Positions 1 to 7,384 of a DNA stretch of 33,710 nucleotides are shown piece after piece. Every line of letters begins with the position of its first letter. The first letter of the stretch is position 1. The notes beneath the pieces are model-generated. The model was given only the letters and a program-made list of their open reading frames with translations. It was not told the DNA's origin and searched no databases. Source of the DNA: Gammaproteobacteria bacterium (GTDB lineage Bacteria; Pseudomonadota; Gammaproteobacteria; JAJFKG01); NCBI GenBank assembly GCA_021773335.1, contig JAJFKG010000017.1, positions 1 to 33,710 on the forward strand, read 5' to 3'. Position numbers and translations under genes: made by a program.

Positions 1-65
1 ATATAATTCCTCGTGAAAAAATAGTAATATTCACCCACTTATGATCAAGCGGAGTTAAACAAGTC

Positions 66-371
66 GTGATAAACGGAACTTATTTATCGGATTTATTGTA
101 CGGATCAGCCCTTTTTGTTAATGCAGCCCTTTTCATTCCTCAAGCATGGAAGATTTTCAAAAAGAAAACCGCAGAAGAAGCGTCGCTAATTACATTCGGT
201 GGATTCAATGTCATTCAGTTTCTTGGATTCATCAATGGCATATACCATCAAGACTATGCACTGATTTACGGCCAAGCGATTAGTATGGTTGCTTGTGGAC
301 TTGTGACAACTCAAATTATTTTGTACAAGATTAATCTCATGGGTAAAAAGACGGTGCGACATGAAGCTTAA
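66..371 (+). CDS. PQ-loop / SemiSWEET-like small membrane protein
   Basis: This 101-residue hydrophobic protein carries a PQ-loop motif: Pro-Gln (residues 25-26) sits at the end of the first membrane helix, and the stretch KKKTAEEASLITFGGFN is typical of the MtN3/SemiSWEET/PQ-loop fold. About three transmembrane helices are visible (roughly residues 8-28, 40-57 and 65-87), the size of a bacterial SemiSWEET half-transporter, which dimerises to move small sugars or other solutes. The start is GTG with GGAG about 11 bases upstream. A cyclodipeptide synthase candidate follows 150 bp downstream on the same strand, so a role in moving its product is conceivable but only inferred. The substrate cannot be predicted. 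Confidence 0.75.
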   Translation: MINGTYLSDLLYGSALFVNAALFIPQAWKIFKKKTAEEASLITFGGFNVIQFLGFINGIYHQDYALIYGQAISMVACGLVTTQIILYKINLMGKKTVRHEA

Positions 372-520
372 TCCGCCGCATGAGACATTAGTAAAAGTTA
401 GGTTAGAAAGGCACAAAACACCGACCAATATACTGTATCAAACACAATATAGCTACCCACATAATATCTCAAACAATACTATCAGCGTGGCTTTATTATC
501 TACAATAGTGACAATATAAC

Positions 521-1309
521 GTGAAAGTAGAAAACGAAAGAAAATATCCACTAGTTAACGCGCAAGACAGAAATACTGTTTTGGACCAAAATCATTTTTT
601 ACTAAGCCCAAAGCTAAAAGCAGCATTTCGGCATGCCTCCAACATCAGTGACTCGCTATATCTCAAATCAATAGCAGTACTCTTGGTCAGTCCTTTACAA
701 AATTATTATAATAATCAAGAAAAATTTACTGCTCTCATTGATTTAATCAATCATAAAAACTTCAAGGAAATTTGGATAGTAATTGGCGATACAAATAACC
801 AACATAATCTAATGGCAAATGGAAAGACACAAGCTGCTGCATTCGCTATCGCAAAAGCCCAAGGCGATCAATGGGTTCACAAATATTCTGGTTATCTTAA
901 CCAGGTGACAGTACCGTACAAACTGAGTCGCTGGCTCGAATGGAGATCTAAACCAGAGTATATAGAATATAGAGCGGTACTTAATGAGTATTACGCAAAT
1001 CATCCTCAATTTAGATTCGGTTTTTTAGAAACTGCACATGAGTTCTTGTCACGTCAAGATAGGGAACAACATATCCCTAAAGCTCTTAAGCAACGTTATC
1101 TATCGTGCAGTTTAGAGTATTTAAAAGAAGAATGTTCTATAATAATGCCGATGTGGGCAGCGCTTGGGGTCAATTTTATTATTTACCCAACTGAAATTTC
1201 TGCTGCTTTACAAAAAAGCCATGAGGCGTTCGTAAAACCAAATTATCAAGACGTTAGAACGCATTGGTTATCATTACGGTTTAAGCGACTGAAAGAAAAA
1301 ACACTATAG
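521..1309 (+). CDS. tRNA-dependent cyclodipeptide synthase (CDPS), XYP subfamily candidate
   Basis: CDPSs use two aminoacyl-tRNAs to make a cyclic dipeptide through a covalent Ser-aminoacyl intermediate on a class-Ic aaRS-like Rossmann fold. Aligned from memory to AlbC, the family landmarks are present. The nucleophile serine is S57 in VLLVSPLQNYYN (AlbC S37). Y200 and E204 in EYLKEEC match AlbC Y178 and E182. Y222-P223 in FIIYPTEIS matches Y202 and the residue after it. The position equivalent to AlbC N40 is Q60, so with Tyr-Pro at 222-223 the protein fits XYP rather than NYH. A basic helix and the PEYIEYRAV segment (145-153) also match the family, and 262 residues is a normal length. The start is GTG with no clear Shine-Dalgarno; an in-frame TGA at 509-511 rules out starts further upstream. 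No oxidase, P450 or methyltransferase partner is adjacent. Confidence 0.8.
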   Translation: MKVENERKYPLVNAQDRNTVLDQNHFLLSPKLKAAFRHASNISDSLYLKSIAVLLVSPLQNYYNNQEKFTALIDLINHKNFKEIWIVIGDTNNQHNLMANGKTQAAAFAIAKAQGDQWVHKYSGYLNQVTVPYKLSRWLEWRSKPEYIEYRAVLNEYYANHPQFRFGFLETAHEFLSRQDREQHIPKALKQRYLSCSLEYLKEECSIIMPMWAALGVNFIIYPTEISAALQKSHEAFVKPNYQDVRTHWLSLRFKRLKEKTL

Positions 1310-1428
1310 TTACTAAAAAGCATAAGAATTTAGGGTTACAATTAGAACGAATCCATGCTACTTCTAACCAAGGCATATTCATTTACACTTAAGAATACAA
1401 GTTCTGAACAGTCGGAGATCTTAATAGC

Positions 1429-3729
1429 ATGAGCAAAAATAAAAAAGACAAAAAATTTCCAAAACTAATCGCGGAAAAAGTCATTAAACTGATTCCTGGA
1501 CATATTTATTGGAAAGACACTAATGGTGTTATGATGGGGTGTAATTTACAGCAGGCAAGAGATTTAGGTCTTGACTCACCTGAAGAAATTGTTGGGAAAA
1601 CTGACTATGACTTCTTTTCGGAAAAAGAAGCAGATAAGCTAACTGAGATTGATAGACAAGTTATTCAATCAAAATCAGAAATTACGGTCGAAGAGCCATT
1701 ACATCTGCCAAATGGTGAAATCATCCATTACCTATCCAAAAAGTCACCGCTGATCGATGGAAAAGGAAATGTCATCGGCATTGTTGGTTCATCCTTTGAC
1801 TTAACCATAGAGCACCAAGAAAAAGACAGTTTGGTCGAAAAAAAGAAACAAGCTGAAATAACCCTTGAAAAAATTATCTCTCTTTTGCCTGGACATGTTT
1901 ATTGGAAAAATGAAAATGGTACTTTTCTTGGATGCAATGAAGCTCAAGCAAAGTTTTTAGGGTTAAATTCCCCTAATGAGTTTGTTGGTAAGAATGACTA
2001 CGATATGTATCCAAAAGAGGATGCAGCAAAAGTTGTCAGCTTAGATAAGCAAATCATGGAAACAGGAAAAGCCTATATTGCTGAAGAAACAGTACGAATA
2101 GATAACCAAAAAGGAACCTGCTATCTATCACAAAAAGCTCCATTAATCGGCGAAAACAACAAAACCCTTGGCATCCTAGGCATCTCCCTCGACATCACCC
2201 AACTCAAAGACACAGAAAAAGAACTCGAAAAAGCCAAGCACCTTGCTGAATACGCATCACAAGAAAAAACCGAATTCATCATGGCATTAAATAATATCGT
2301 TCGCTCAAAAGTTAACGCGGTTGCGATGATGGTCGATCTGTTGAAAAAGTCCGATTTGAATGAAAAACAGTTGGAATATCTTAATCTACTACAGGAAGCG
2401 AACTCAGAAATCCCCGATGACTTGGTCTATGCCGCTGATTATGCCAAATTAGATTCCGGCGAAATTGAACTCTATCCAGAAGAATTTTATTTGCTGGATA
2501 TGGTTGATTCCATGTCTAATACATTTTATCGCCAAGCACAAGCTAAAGACTTGGGTTTTGCCGTCGATTATACCGGCTTAACCGATGTGATGCTCAACAC
2601 ATCAGTCACACAATTGCGCGAAATCGTCAAAATCATTATCTCACATTCGGTTGAGTTCACCCAAGAAGGCGGTATTCGCTTGCACTTTTCCAACATCGAT
2701 AATAAGTCCATGCAAATCCATATTAGCGATACCAGCCCTGGCTTTATGCAAGATTATTTAGATAATATGTTTTCTTTGGTCGAAGCAAACCAAACTGATA
2801 CGGAATACCCTAAGCTATCCATGCGTATGGCTTTTTGTAAAAAGATGCTAGAAATGATGGGCGGTACAATTGCCGTTATCAATAATAAAGAAGCCGGTAA
2901 TACTTTTACTATCACTTTACCTATCACCAGTATTAGGCAATACAATCAAGACGATATTGCTTTTGAGAAAATGGTCAATGCCTGTCGCTATATCTTGATC
3001 ACTGCAGATCCCTATACGATTAACACAGTGCAAAGCTTACTTAAACAAGAAGCACTTATTACTGTGGCACCACAAGCAGCACTCAAGACTATAAAAACAG
3101 TGCTCGATAAGGGTGATGACTTAGACATGATCTTAATCGATGAACCTCTGTTACGCGATCATCCCCAATTGCTGCGCGATATCATGCAACTCATTGCCAA
3201 ACACGATGTATTAAACATCTTGCTGACCGATGATAGTGCGACTTACCATCCAGAGCTACACAACTCACAGCAAGTGACCCGCTTGAGCAAACCACTCAAA
3301 TGGTCACGTTTTTATAAAGATATCGTCTCACGCTGGAAAACCTATAATCAACGTGTATTACGTGCCCTATCGGTTGAGGATGATCCGATTTGTCAAAAAG
3401 GTTTGGAATATGTGTTAATCGACTTAGACTGCGAAGTGGTAACGGTTGGCTCAGGCGAGAAAGCTTTATCCCTGTTGGCAGATGAACATAATCACTTTGA
3501 TATTATTATCCTGGATATTGGTTTACCGGGACAAAGTGGTTTAACTATCGCTCAAGCCATTGTACAACTGCTCGATAAAGAAAATTGCCCGCCGCTTATT
3601 GCCCTAACCGGCTTAACTCGCAAAGTGGATTTGGATATATTGTACGATTCAGGGCTGTTTACGGCGGTGCTGGAAAAACCGGCTACGGTACAAGACCTCG
3701 AAGATATCATAGAACAAATCAAAAACTAA
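1429..3729 (+). CDS. PAS-PAS hybrid sensor kinase, degenerate kinase core, two receiver domains
   Basis: Two tandem, mutually similar PAS domains (about 15-130 and 147-260; both contain PGHxYWK and GLxSPxEfVGK) are followed by a HisKA-like helix pair, an HATPase-like region (about 350-500), a weak receiver (about 518-635) and a normal receiver (about 643-764). In the dimerisation helix the expected His of the H-box is Asn289 (TEFIMALNNIVRSK). The N-box Asn is replaced (IISHSVEFT), and the glycine-rich G2 loop is absent before the second ATP-lid helix, so autophosphorylation is unlikely. The last receiver keeps its acidic pair (E650, D651), D696 in LDIGLPG and K750 in EKP. The first receiver retains only D571 and K621. 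The protein is probably a PAS-sensing scaffold or phosphate sink. It is cytosolic, with no transmembrane segment. GGAG lies 11 bases before the ATG. Confidence 0.85.
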   Translation: MSKNKKDKKFPKLIAEKVIKLIPGHIYWKDTNGVMMGCNLQQARDLGLDSPEEIVGKTDYDFFSEKEADKLTEIDRQVIQSKSEITVEEPLHLPNGEIIHYLSKKSPLIDGKGNVIGIVGSSFDLTIEHQEKDSLVEKKKQAEITLEKIISLLPGHVYWKNENGTFLGCNEAQAKFLGLNSPNEFVGKNDYDMYPKEDAAKVVSLDKQIMETGKAYIAEETVRIDNQKGTCYLSQKAPLIGENNKTLGILGISLDITQLKDTEKELEKAKHLAEYASQEKTEFIMALNNIVRSKVNAVAMMVDLLKKSDLNEKQLEYLNLLQEANSEIPDDLVYAADYAKLDSGEIELYPEEFYLLDMVDSMSNTFYRQAQAKDLGFAVDYTGLTDVMLNTSVTQLREIVKIIISHSVEFTQEGGIRLHFSNIDNKSMQIHISDTSPGFMQDYLDNMFSLVEANQTDTEYPKLSMRMAFCKKMLEMMGGTIAVINNKEAGNTFTITLPITSIRQYNQDDIAFEKMVNACRYILITADPYTINTVQSLLKQEALITVAPQAALKTIKTVLDKGDDLDMILIDEPLLRDHPQLLRDIMQLIAKHDVLNILLTDDSATYHPELHNSQQVTRLSKPLKWSRFYKDIVSRWKTYNQRVLRALSVEDDPICQKGLEYVLIDLDCEVVTVGSGEKALSLLADEHNHFDIIILDIGLPGQSGLTIAQAIVQLLDKENCPPLIALTGLTRKVDLDILYDSGLFTAVLEKPATVQDLEDIIEQIKN

Positions 3730-3776
3730 CTCTCTTGCAATTGCATTACACTCAAATGAATTATCTCCCAAGTATA

Positions 3777-4460
3777 TTACTTGCTGTCACTTGCCATTAT
3801 TTCGATGCTTTTCCAAACCGCCAACACAGGGGCAACACGCCCACTCTTGATTCTCTCTATAATTAACGGGCGCGCCTGCGTTGTTTGATTAGTGACAAGC
3901 GCATCAATCTCATCTGTTTCACGATAAATTAATTGTCGGCATAACAAACGATGCCCTTCATACTGCATGATACAATGGGGTTGCTTTAGTGTTGCAACTT
4001 CTGTACGTGGCAACCAAATACCAGCGACGATATCATTTTTGTAATAATACGGCTCCATGGCATCATCTTCGATAACCAAAAATACGGCATCTTCGTATTG
4101 TTGACAAAACTCATGCGCAGCACGCAAGCGTTGCTCATTGTATGTGTTGTCATTTAAATTAGGCAGCTCAAGTGTTGGCGGCATCTCAATGCGTGTCGGC
4201 CCTGCCCCCTGCCCGTGCAATAGCCAGCTCGGATGACAATCAATGCCATTTTTCGCGAGCGCCAAGCTCAAACGCATCGCACCTTTTTCGGTGAGTGTCG
4301 TCGTTGACGGGGCTTCCCAGCGTTTCAGTGTGGACAGTGGGATATCATATCGTTTTGCGAAAGCCTCAGCACTATGGCCCGTTATGCGCCTAAGCAGCTT
4401 TATGCGCTCCGCCCTAGTCATGTTAACCACTATGTCATTATCTTTGGACATATCACTCAT
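3777..4460 (-). CDS. XRE/CI-like repressor with S24-like sensor domain lacking catalytic Ser
   Basis: An N-terminal helix-turn-helix (about residues 14-70, including SAEAFAKRYDIPLSTLKRWE) is followed by a LexA/CI-type S24-like domain. The segment VIEDDAMEPYYYKNDIV aligns with the S24 motif GDSMEP, but the nucleophile Ser is Ala. The region where the catalytic Lys would lie has GHRLLCRQL, so autocleavage is unlikely and ligand- or partner-controlled repression is more plausible. The start at 4460 is preferred because GGAAAAG lies six bases upstream; an in-frame ATG further out (4478) lacks this. The gene diverges from the small-gene operon at 4638 and ends 47 bp from the convergent hybrid kinase. 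It could be a phage-derived regulator or a resident one. Confidence 0.8.
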   Translation of the reverse strand: MSDMSKDNDIVVNMTRAERIKLLRRITGHSAEAFAKRYDIPLSTLKRWEAPSTTTLTEKGAMRLSLALAKNGIDCHPSWLLHGQGAGPTRIEMPPTLELPNLNDNTYNEQRLRAAHEFCQQYEDAVFLVIEDDAMEPYYYKNDIVAGIWLPRTEVATLKQPHCIMQYEGHRLLCRQLIYRETDEIDALVTNQTTQARPLIIERIKSGRVAPVLAVWKSIEIMASDSK

Positions 4461-4547
4461 TCTTTTCCATATAATCAATATGTTAGCAAGCTTTTGCCAA
4501 GACCTTCATTCTAGCTTTAATTCTCTATTAACGATAGAGGCAAACCA

Positions 4548-4601
4548 AAAAGTATCAAAAGTATCATTTTTATTGACATAATAGTACTTTTATGGTTTAA
4601 T
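4548..4601 (+). promoter_or_regulatory. Promoter and operator of the 4638 operon
   Basis: TTGACA (4573-4578) and TTTAAT (4596-4601) are separated by 17 bp. Two overlapping direct copies of AAAAGTATCA (4548-4557 and 4557-4566) lie just upstream of the -35, and an inverted TACTTTT (4585-4591) lies in the spacer. This is the expected position for binding by the divergently encoded repressor, which is inferred and not shown. Confidence 0.65.
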
Positions 4602-4637
4602 TCAATACAATTCACTTCAACCTAAGGAAATATCATC

Positions 4638-4904
4638 ATGGAAGCACTCACACAATACGCAAAGCAACACAACATCACAGTGGATCAACTCAGCGAGTCT
4701 TACCCCCTCGACCCTGAAGTTCTTGGTTATCTAGAACTCGGCATTGCCCTAAATAACTTGGCGAGACTGAAAACCTTACTCGAACAAACCACATTAGATC
4801 CACAACAAGCAGGTTGCGTGGATTTAATCAGGATACCGCTACAGTGCTTACGTAACGCACAACAACAACTAAGCACATTAATGACGCGAGAAAACTTGCA
4901 GTAA
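4638..4904 (+). CDS. Small hypothetical helical protein
   Basis: The product is an 88-residue soluble protein, probably helical, with no recognised domain. It is the first gene after the TTGACA promoter and operator. AAGGAAA lies upstream of the ATG at a usual distance. The N-terminal segment (TQYAKQHNITVDQLSESYP, about 5-23) resembles a short helix-turn-helix-like or CARD-like helical start, but the match is too weak to name. It is separated by 27 bp from the next small gene, consistent with an operon of repressor-controlled genes ending in a LuxR-type regulator. It contains two cysteines. Function is unknown. Confidence 0.65.
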   Translation: MEALTQYAKQHNITVDQLSESYPLDPEVLGYLELGIALNNLARLKTLLEQTTLDPQQAGCVDLIRIPLQCLRNAQQQLSTLMTRENLQ

Positions 4905-4931
4905 CTCACATTTGTTTACAAGGAAAGAAGC

Positions 4932-5219
4932 ATGAATACACAACCTATTTCTATACTACCTCAATATCCGAATAACTACTTGGCAATTGCCCTATTAGAT
5001 GACTTCGGGATTGATGACCCTTCCCAGGCCCAAATTGATAAAGCAGAGTTGTTAATCGCTAATACCATGCGAGGTAAGCCGCTGCCAGCGCGTTGGTTAT
5101 CACGCTGTATGCGTCGTGATAACTTCGCACAGCAGTTGCTAAAATGCACCGTTATCGTAGCCTTGATAAGCGCCGAAGGCGCGCATCAAGGGTCTGTGTT
5201 GGCAAATGCTGATCATTGA
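4932..5219 (+). CDS. Small hypothetical protein whose C-terminus is encoded by a REPIN-like repeat
   Basis: The 95-residue ORF starts at an ATG with AAGGAAAG eight bases upstream. Residues 1-75 look like an ordinary soluble domain (DDFGIDDPSQAQIDKAELLI; a basic segment ARWLSRCMRR at 53-62). Codon 76 is exactly the first triplet of the palindromic element at 5157-5248, so residues 76-95 (from VALISAEGAHQG on) are translated repeat DNA. The original C-terminus was therefore probably lost or replaced when the element inserted. The gene belongs to the operon starting at 4638. Function is unknown. Confidence 0.6.
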   Translation: MNTQPISILPQYPNNYLAIALLDDFGIDDPSQAQIDKAELLIANTMRGKPLPARWLSRCMRRDNFAQQLLKCTVIVALISAEGAHQGSVLANADH

Positions 5220-5248
5220 TGCGCCGCTACGCGGCTTATCAAGGCTAC
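5157..5248. repeat. REPIN-like double-hairpin element, copy 1
   Basis: The 92-bp element is bounded by GTAG and CTAC. It has two hairpin arms in inverted orientation: left GTAG-CCTTGAT...ATCAAGG, right the reverse complement of GTAG-CCTTGAT...ATCAATG. Relative to the other copies the stem is changed on both sides (CCCGGAT/ATCCGGG to CCTTGAT/ATCAAGG), so pairing is preserved. It lies across the 3' end of the 4932 gene and into the gap before the 44-residue peptide gene. Confidence 0.85.
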
Positions 5249-5324
5249 AGCTGAGTTATTACTCAGTTTGTCGTCCTCTTACAGACAGGTTTAACCCTTA
5301 ACATAAACATAGGAAACATCAACA

Positions 5325-5459
5325 ATGGAACAGTTAAAACAATGGTATCAACGTCATATTACTTTCTGGTCTGCCTTTAATACGATTACCGGCGCTAGTC
5401 TATTAGCCTTTGTGACCACCACAGGCATGATTTACTTAAGCACACTAGGGTTAAGCTAA
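5325..5459 (+). CDS. 44-residue membrane peptide, translationally coupled to LuxR-type gene
   Basis: This short ORF (MEQLKQWYQRHITFWSAFNT... to ...STLGLS) has AGGAAAC eight bases before its ATG. It has an amphipathic basic N-terminus and one clear hydrophobic helix (about residues 16-43), so it should be a single-span inner-membrane peptide. Its TAA shares one base with the ATG of the LuxR-type gene (TAATG at 5457-5461), the usual arrangement for translational coupling. The partnership suggests it acts with or on that regulator, for example as a membrane tether or signal precursor, but that is inference. No homologue is recognised. Confidence 0.6.
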   Translation: MEQLKQWYQRHITFWSAFNTITGASLLAFVTTTGMIYLSTLGLS

Positions 5460-6166
5460 TGGCAGCACAACAAGGACGCCACGCCGAACTCAGAGCACAA
5501 TTATCTAGCTTGGCACGTCAGGCAGGACTCTCCCATTTTTTTGCTTATATCCTATTTAATGACAGTACTGTAGTGGGTGTTTCGACTGTCTTTGACGTGT
5601 TTTGTCTCTCGACAAAAATACCTAACCCATCGCCCTTTTCGTTAATACAACTGAGTAAACTACTCGCTAGCGATACCGATGAAAAACCCGCGGGGCATAT
5701 CATTCGACGTTGTCACGAATGCACGTTTGTGTTTTACGCCTCTGGCGCAGCTGGACGTAATGCAAAAAAATTACTGATACAGCTAGAGCAAGTGGGTATC
5801 AAGGTGATGACGCTATTATGCCCTCTGCTAAAGACAATTTATCCACCGAGTACTGACTTATTCATCACTAGCAATGCTAAATTACGTGAGCGTGTTCTTT
5901 TAGCATCGCGGTGGCCTCGCCCAACGTTAACTGCCAAGGAGTGCGCCTGTTTACGCTATGCGGCACAGGGATTAACGGTAGTTCGAATAGCTGAAGTGAT
6001 GCACAACAGCAGACATACTATCTCAGAATATATGCAAATGATAAAACACAAGCTTAATGCGAATACGATTAGTGAAGCGCTATTTTATTCGCTTTATTTA
6101 GGCGTGATGAATCCATTGCGTAATACCAATGAAAGTGCAATTTACAAAACCACGCCATTTAAGTAA
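5459..6166 (+). CDS. LuxR-family transcriptional regulator
   Basis: The C-terminal part (about residues 155-218) is a GerE/LuxR helix-turn-helix: PTLTAKECACLRYAAQGLTV, then IAEVMHNSRHTISEYM and a final helix IKHKLNANTISEALFY, with the typical Thr/Glu/Leu pattern. The N-terminal 150 residues would be a sensor domain of the autoinducer-binding or PAS size class, but its sequence is not diagnostic and the aromatic/Asp signature of acyl-homoserine-lactone binders is not evident. The start overlaps the stop of the 44-residue peptide and is part of the repressor-controlled operon. The closest general resemblance is to LuxR-like regulators of Legionella and Coxiella relatives. The ligand is unknown. 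Confidence 0.85.
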   Translation: MAAQQGRHAELRAQLSSLARQAGLSHFFAYILFNDSTVVGVSTVFDVFCLSTKIPNPSPFSLIQLSKLLASDTDEKPAGHIIRRCHECTFVFYASGAAGRNAKKLLIQLEQVGIKVMTLLCPLLKTIYPPSTDLFITSNAKLRERVLLASRWPRPTLTAKECACLRYAAQGLTVVRIAEVMHNSRHTISEYMQMIKHKLNANTISEALFYSLYLGVMNPLRNTNESAIYKTTPFK

Positions 6167-6276
6167 GGATCCAGACAATTGTAACGGTCTAAGCGCGCTT
6201 GTCAGATAAACAAATGACAGGCCTTGTGCTTGCGTGCACAGTTTAGCTATTGCGACGCTAACCGCAATGGTGCACC

Positions 6277-6705
6277 CTATCTAACGGCACACATCCAACC
6301 CTGATTTTTCTCTACAAAAACGAAGCTCGGCTGACAGCTGAGTTTGAATGTTTGGATACTCCCTTTACTTTGTATAACCTCAAAAGGCGCTGTGCCACCC
6401 AACGCACCGGGGCTAAGTCGCTTTTTTGTAGGATTTTTAGCCAAGCCCAACGTGCCACCACAGCTCAAGGTGTTTTTATTCGAGCCTAGCTGACAACTCT
6501 GCAAATGTATTTGCGCCCCTCTATACTTATCGAAACGCACATTCAGAGGCTGCTGCAAACCGAAAAAACCGGCACAGCCACTACAGCTGATCACACCATC
6601 CTTTTTCGTGCAAAAACAGCGACTATCAGCGCTGTAAGCGCCCAAAGGGACAAGTAACATCAGCGCACACGCCGCCCCCAATAGTTTTCTATTGACCTTA
6701 TTCAT
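6277..6705 (-). CDS. Secreted cysteine-rich small protein
   Basis: The ATG at 6705 has GGAGG eight bases upstream, so it is preferred over the adjacent GTG. A signal peptide is clear: a basic N-terminus, hydrophobic LLGAACALMLLVPLGAYSA, and probable cleavage after Ala26. The mature part of about 116 residues has eight cysteines (30, 32, 41, 44, 71, 82, 124, 139), an even number suited to four disulfides, with pairs C-x-C and C-x2-C near the N-terminus (CFC, CSGC). There is no lipobox and no recognised family. Export to the periplasm or beyond is expected. It is convergent with the LuxR-type gene. Confidence 0.7.
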   Translation of the reverse strand: MNKVNRKLLGAACALMLLVPLGAYSADSRCFCTKKDGVISCSGCAGFFGLQQPLNVRFDKYRGAQIHLQSCQLGSNKNTLSCGGTLGLAKNPTKKRLSPGALGGTAPFEVIQSKGSIQTFKLSCQPSFVFVEKNQGWMCAVR

Positions 6706-7081
6706 CACAACTGCCTCCGCAACTGAGCCTTATACCTAGACCTAGCTTATCGTTTGCTTGCCACATCAGCTTCAAGTCCTTGCTAAGTTAGTGAAGAAAC
6801 TCCACCGAAAGTTCCCAGCTGCTCATTTCACATAAAGCACCACACTGATGGGGGTAGCTGTATGAAAATAAGCATAAATTCAGCTTGCTGCTAGGGCCTT
6901 TTGCAGCACTCTAGCAACATCCCCTCTTTGTCATATCGAAAAAGGCATAAAACCCCGAAAAAATCCCTAACTACTTATGAAAAAACAGTTTGTTAATGTT
7001 TTCTTAATCAAAATGCAGTACAATCACGCCAGTTTTAATAGAGGTATAAGATTCGCAACCTGCTATGGGGGAAGTTAGTCG
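6706..7081. other. Intergenic region between divergent genes
   Basis: No convincing gene lies in this 376-bp stretch. It holds the upstream region of the Cys-rich secreted protein and, near its right end, a PmrA-like promoter (6992-7024) directed toward the large Ser/Ala-linker gene. Nothing else was recognised. Confidence 0.6.
6992..7024 (+). promoter_or_regulatory. PmrA-like box plus -10, upstream of 1163-residue protein
   Basis: Half sites GTTAAT (6992-6997) and CTTAAT (7003-7008) are separated by five bases, giving an 11-bp period. Exactly 10 bp later comes TACAAT (7019-7024). The layout matches YTTAAK-N5-YTTAAK at the -35 position, the form of PmrA-family response regulator sites. The same spacing occurs at 16639-16671 and 26494-26526. 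Confidence 0.6.
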
Positions 7082-7276
7082 TTGATAAACGATAAGAAAA
7101 GTCAATTCAAACTTGCATATCGTGCCAACGAACTAGATGGACCTACCTTCACCGGCCGCGAAACGCTGACTCTCAGCAATCACAGTCGGGATGCAATAAA
7201 TCTAACAACAAACATAGGTAAAGCGAGCGGCCTTGTCAGCCATGGATTAGTCATCACAAATTTGACTACACCATAA
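7082..7276 (+). CDS. Possible short leader ORF before the large Ser/Ala-linker gene
   Basis: A 64-codon ORF starts at TTG with GGGGGA nine bases upstream and would be the first ORF of the transcript from the PmrA-like promoter. Composition is polar with no recognised domain. It lies in the same reading frame as the large gene at 7385 but is separated from it by three in-frame stops (about 7274, 7355 and 7376). It could be a leader peptide, a decayed N-terminal extension, or chance. The TTG start makes it doubtful. Confidence 0.25.
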   Translation: MINDKKSQFKLAYRANELDGPTFTGRETLTLSNHSRDAINLTTNIGKASGLVSHGLVITNLTTP

Positions 7277-7384
7277 CGACGAGACGATAGAATTATTTTG
7301 TTGAATCACCTGAGGTGTCACGCGTTGTCGATAATGGCGCGAAAAATTAAGCACTGAGGGTTTGTTAGAGAGTTGTAGATAGCG

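Noticed and set aside
4638..5219. Toxin-antitoxin pair for the two small genes
   Set aside because: Neither protein shows a toxin or antitoxin motif, and they sit in a longer operon with a LuxR-type gene.
3777..6166. Prophage or integrative element
   Set aside because: The CI-like repressor is the only phage-like gene. There is no integrase, attachment-site duplication or structural gene.
7082..7384. Frameshifted N-terminus of the large Ser/Ala-linker protein
   Set aside because: The upstream ORF is in the same frame but separated by three stops, and no similarity to a continuous protein can be shown from the sequence alone.
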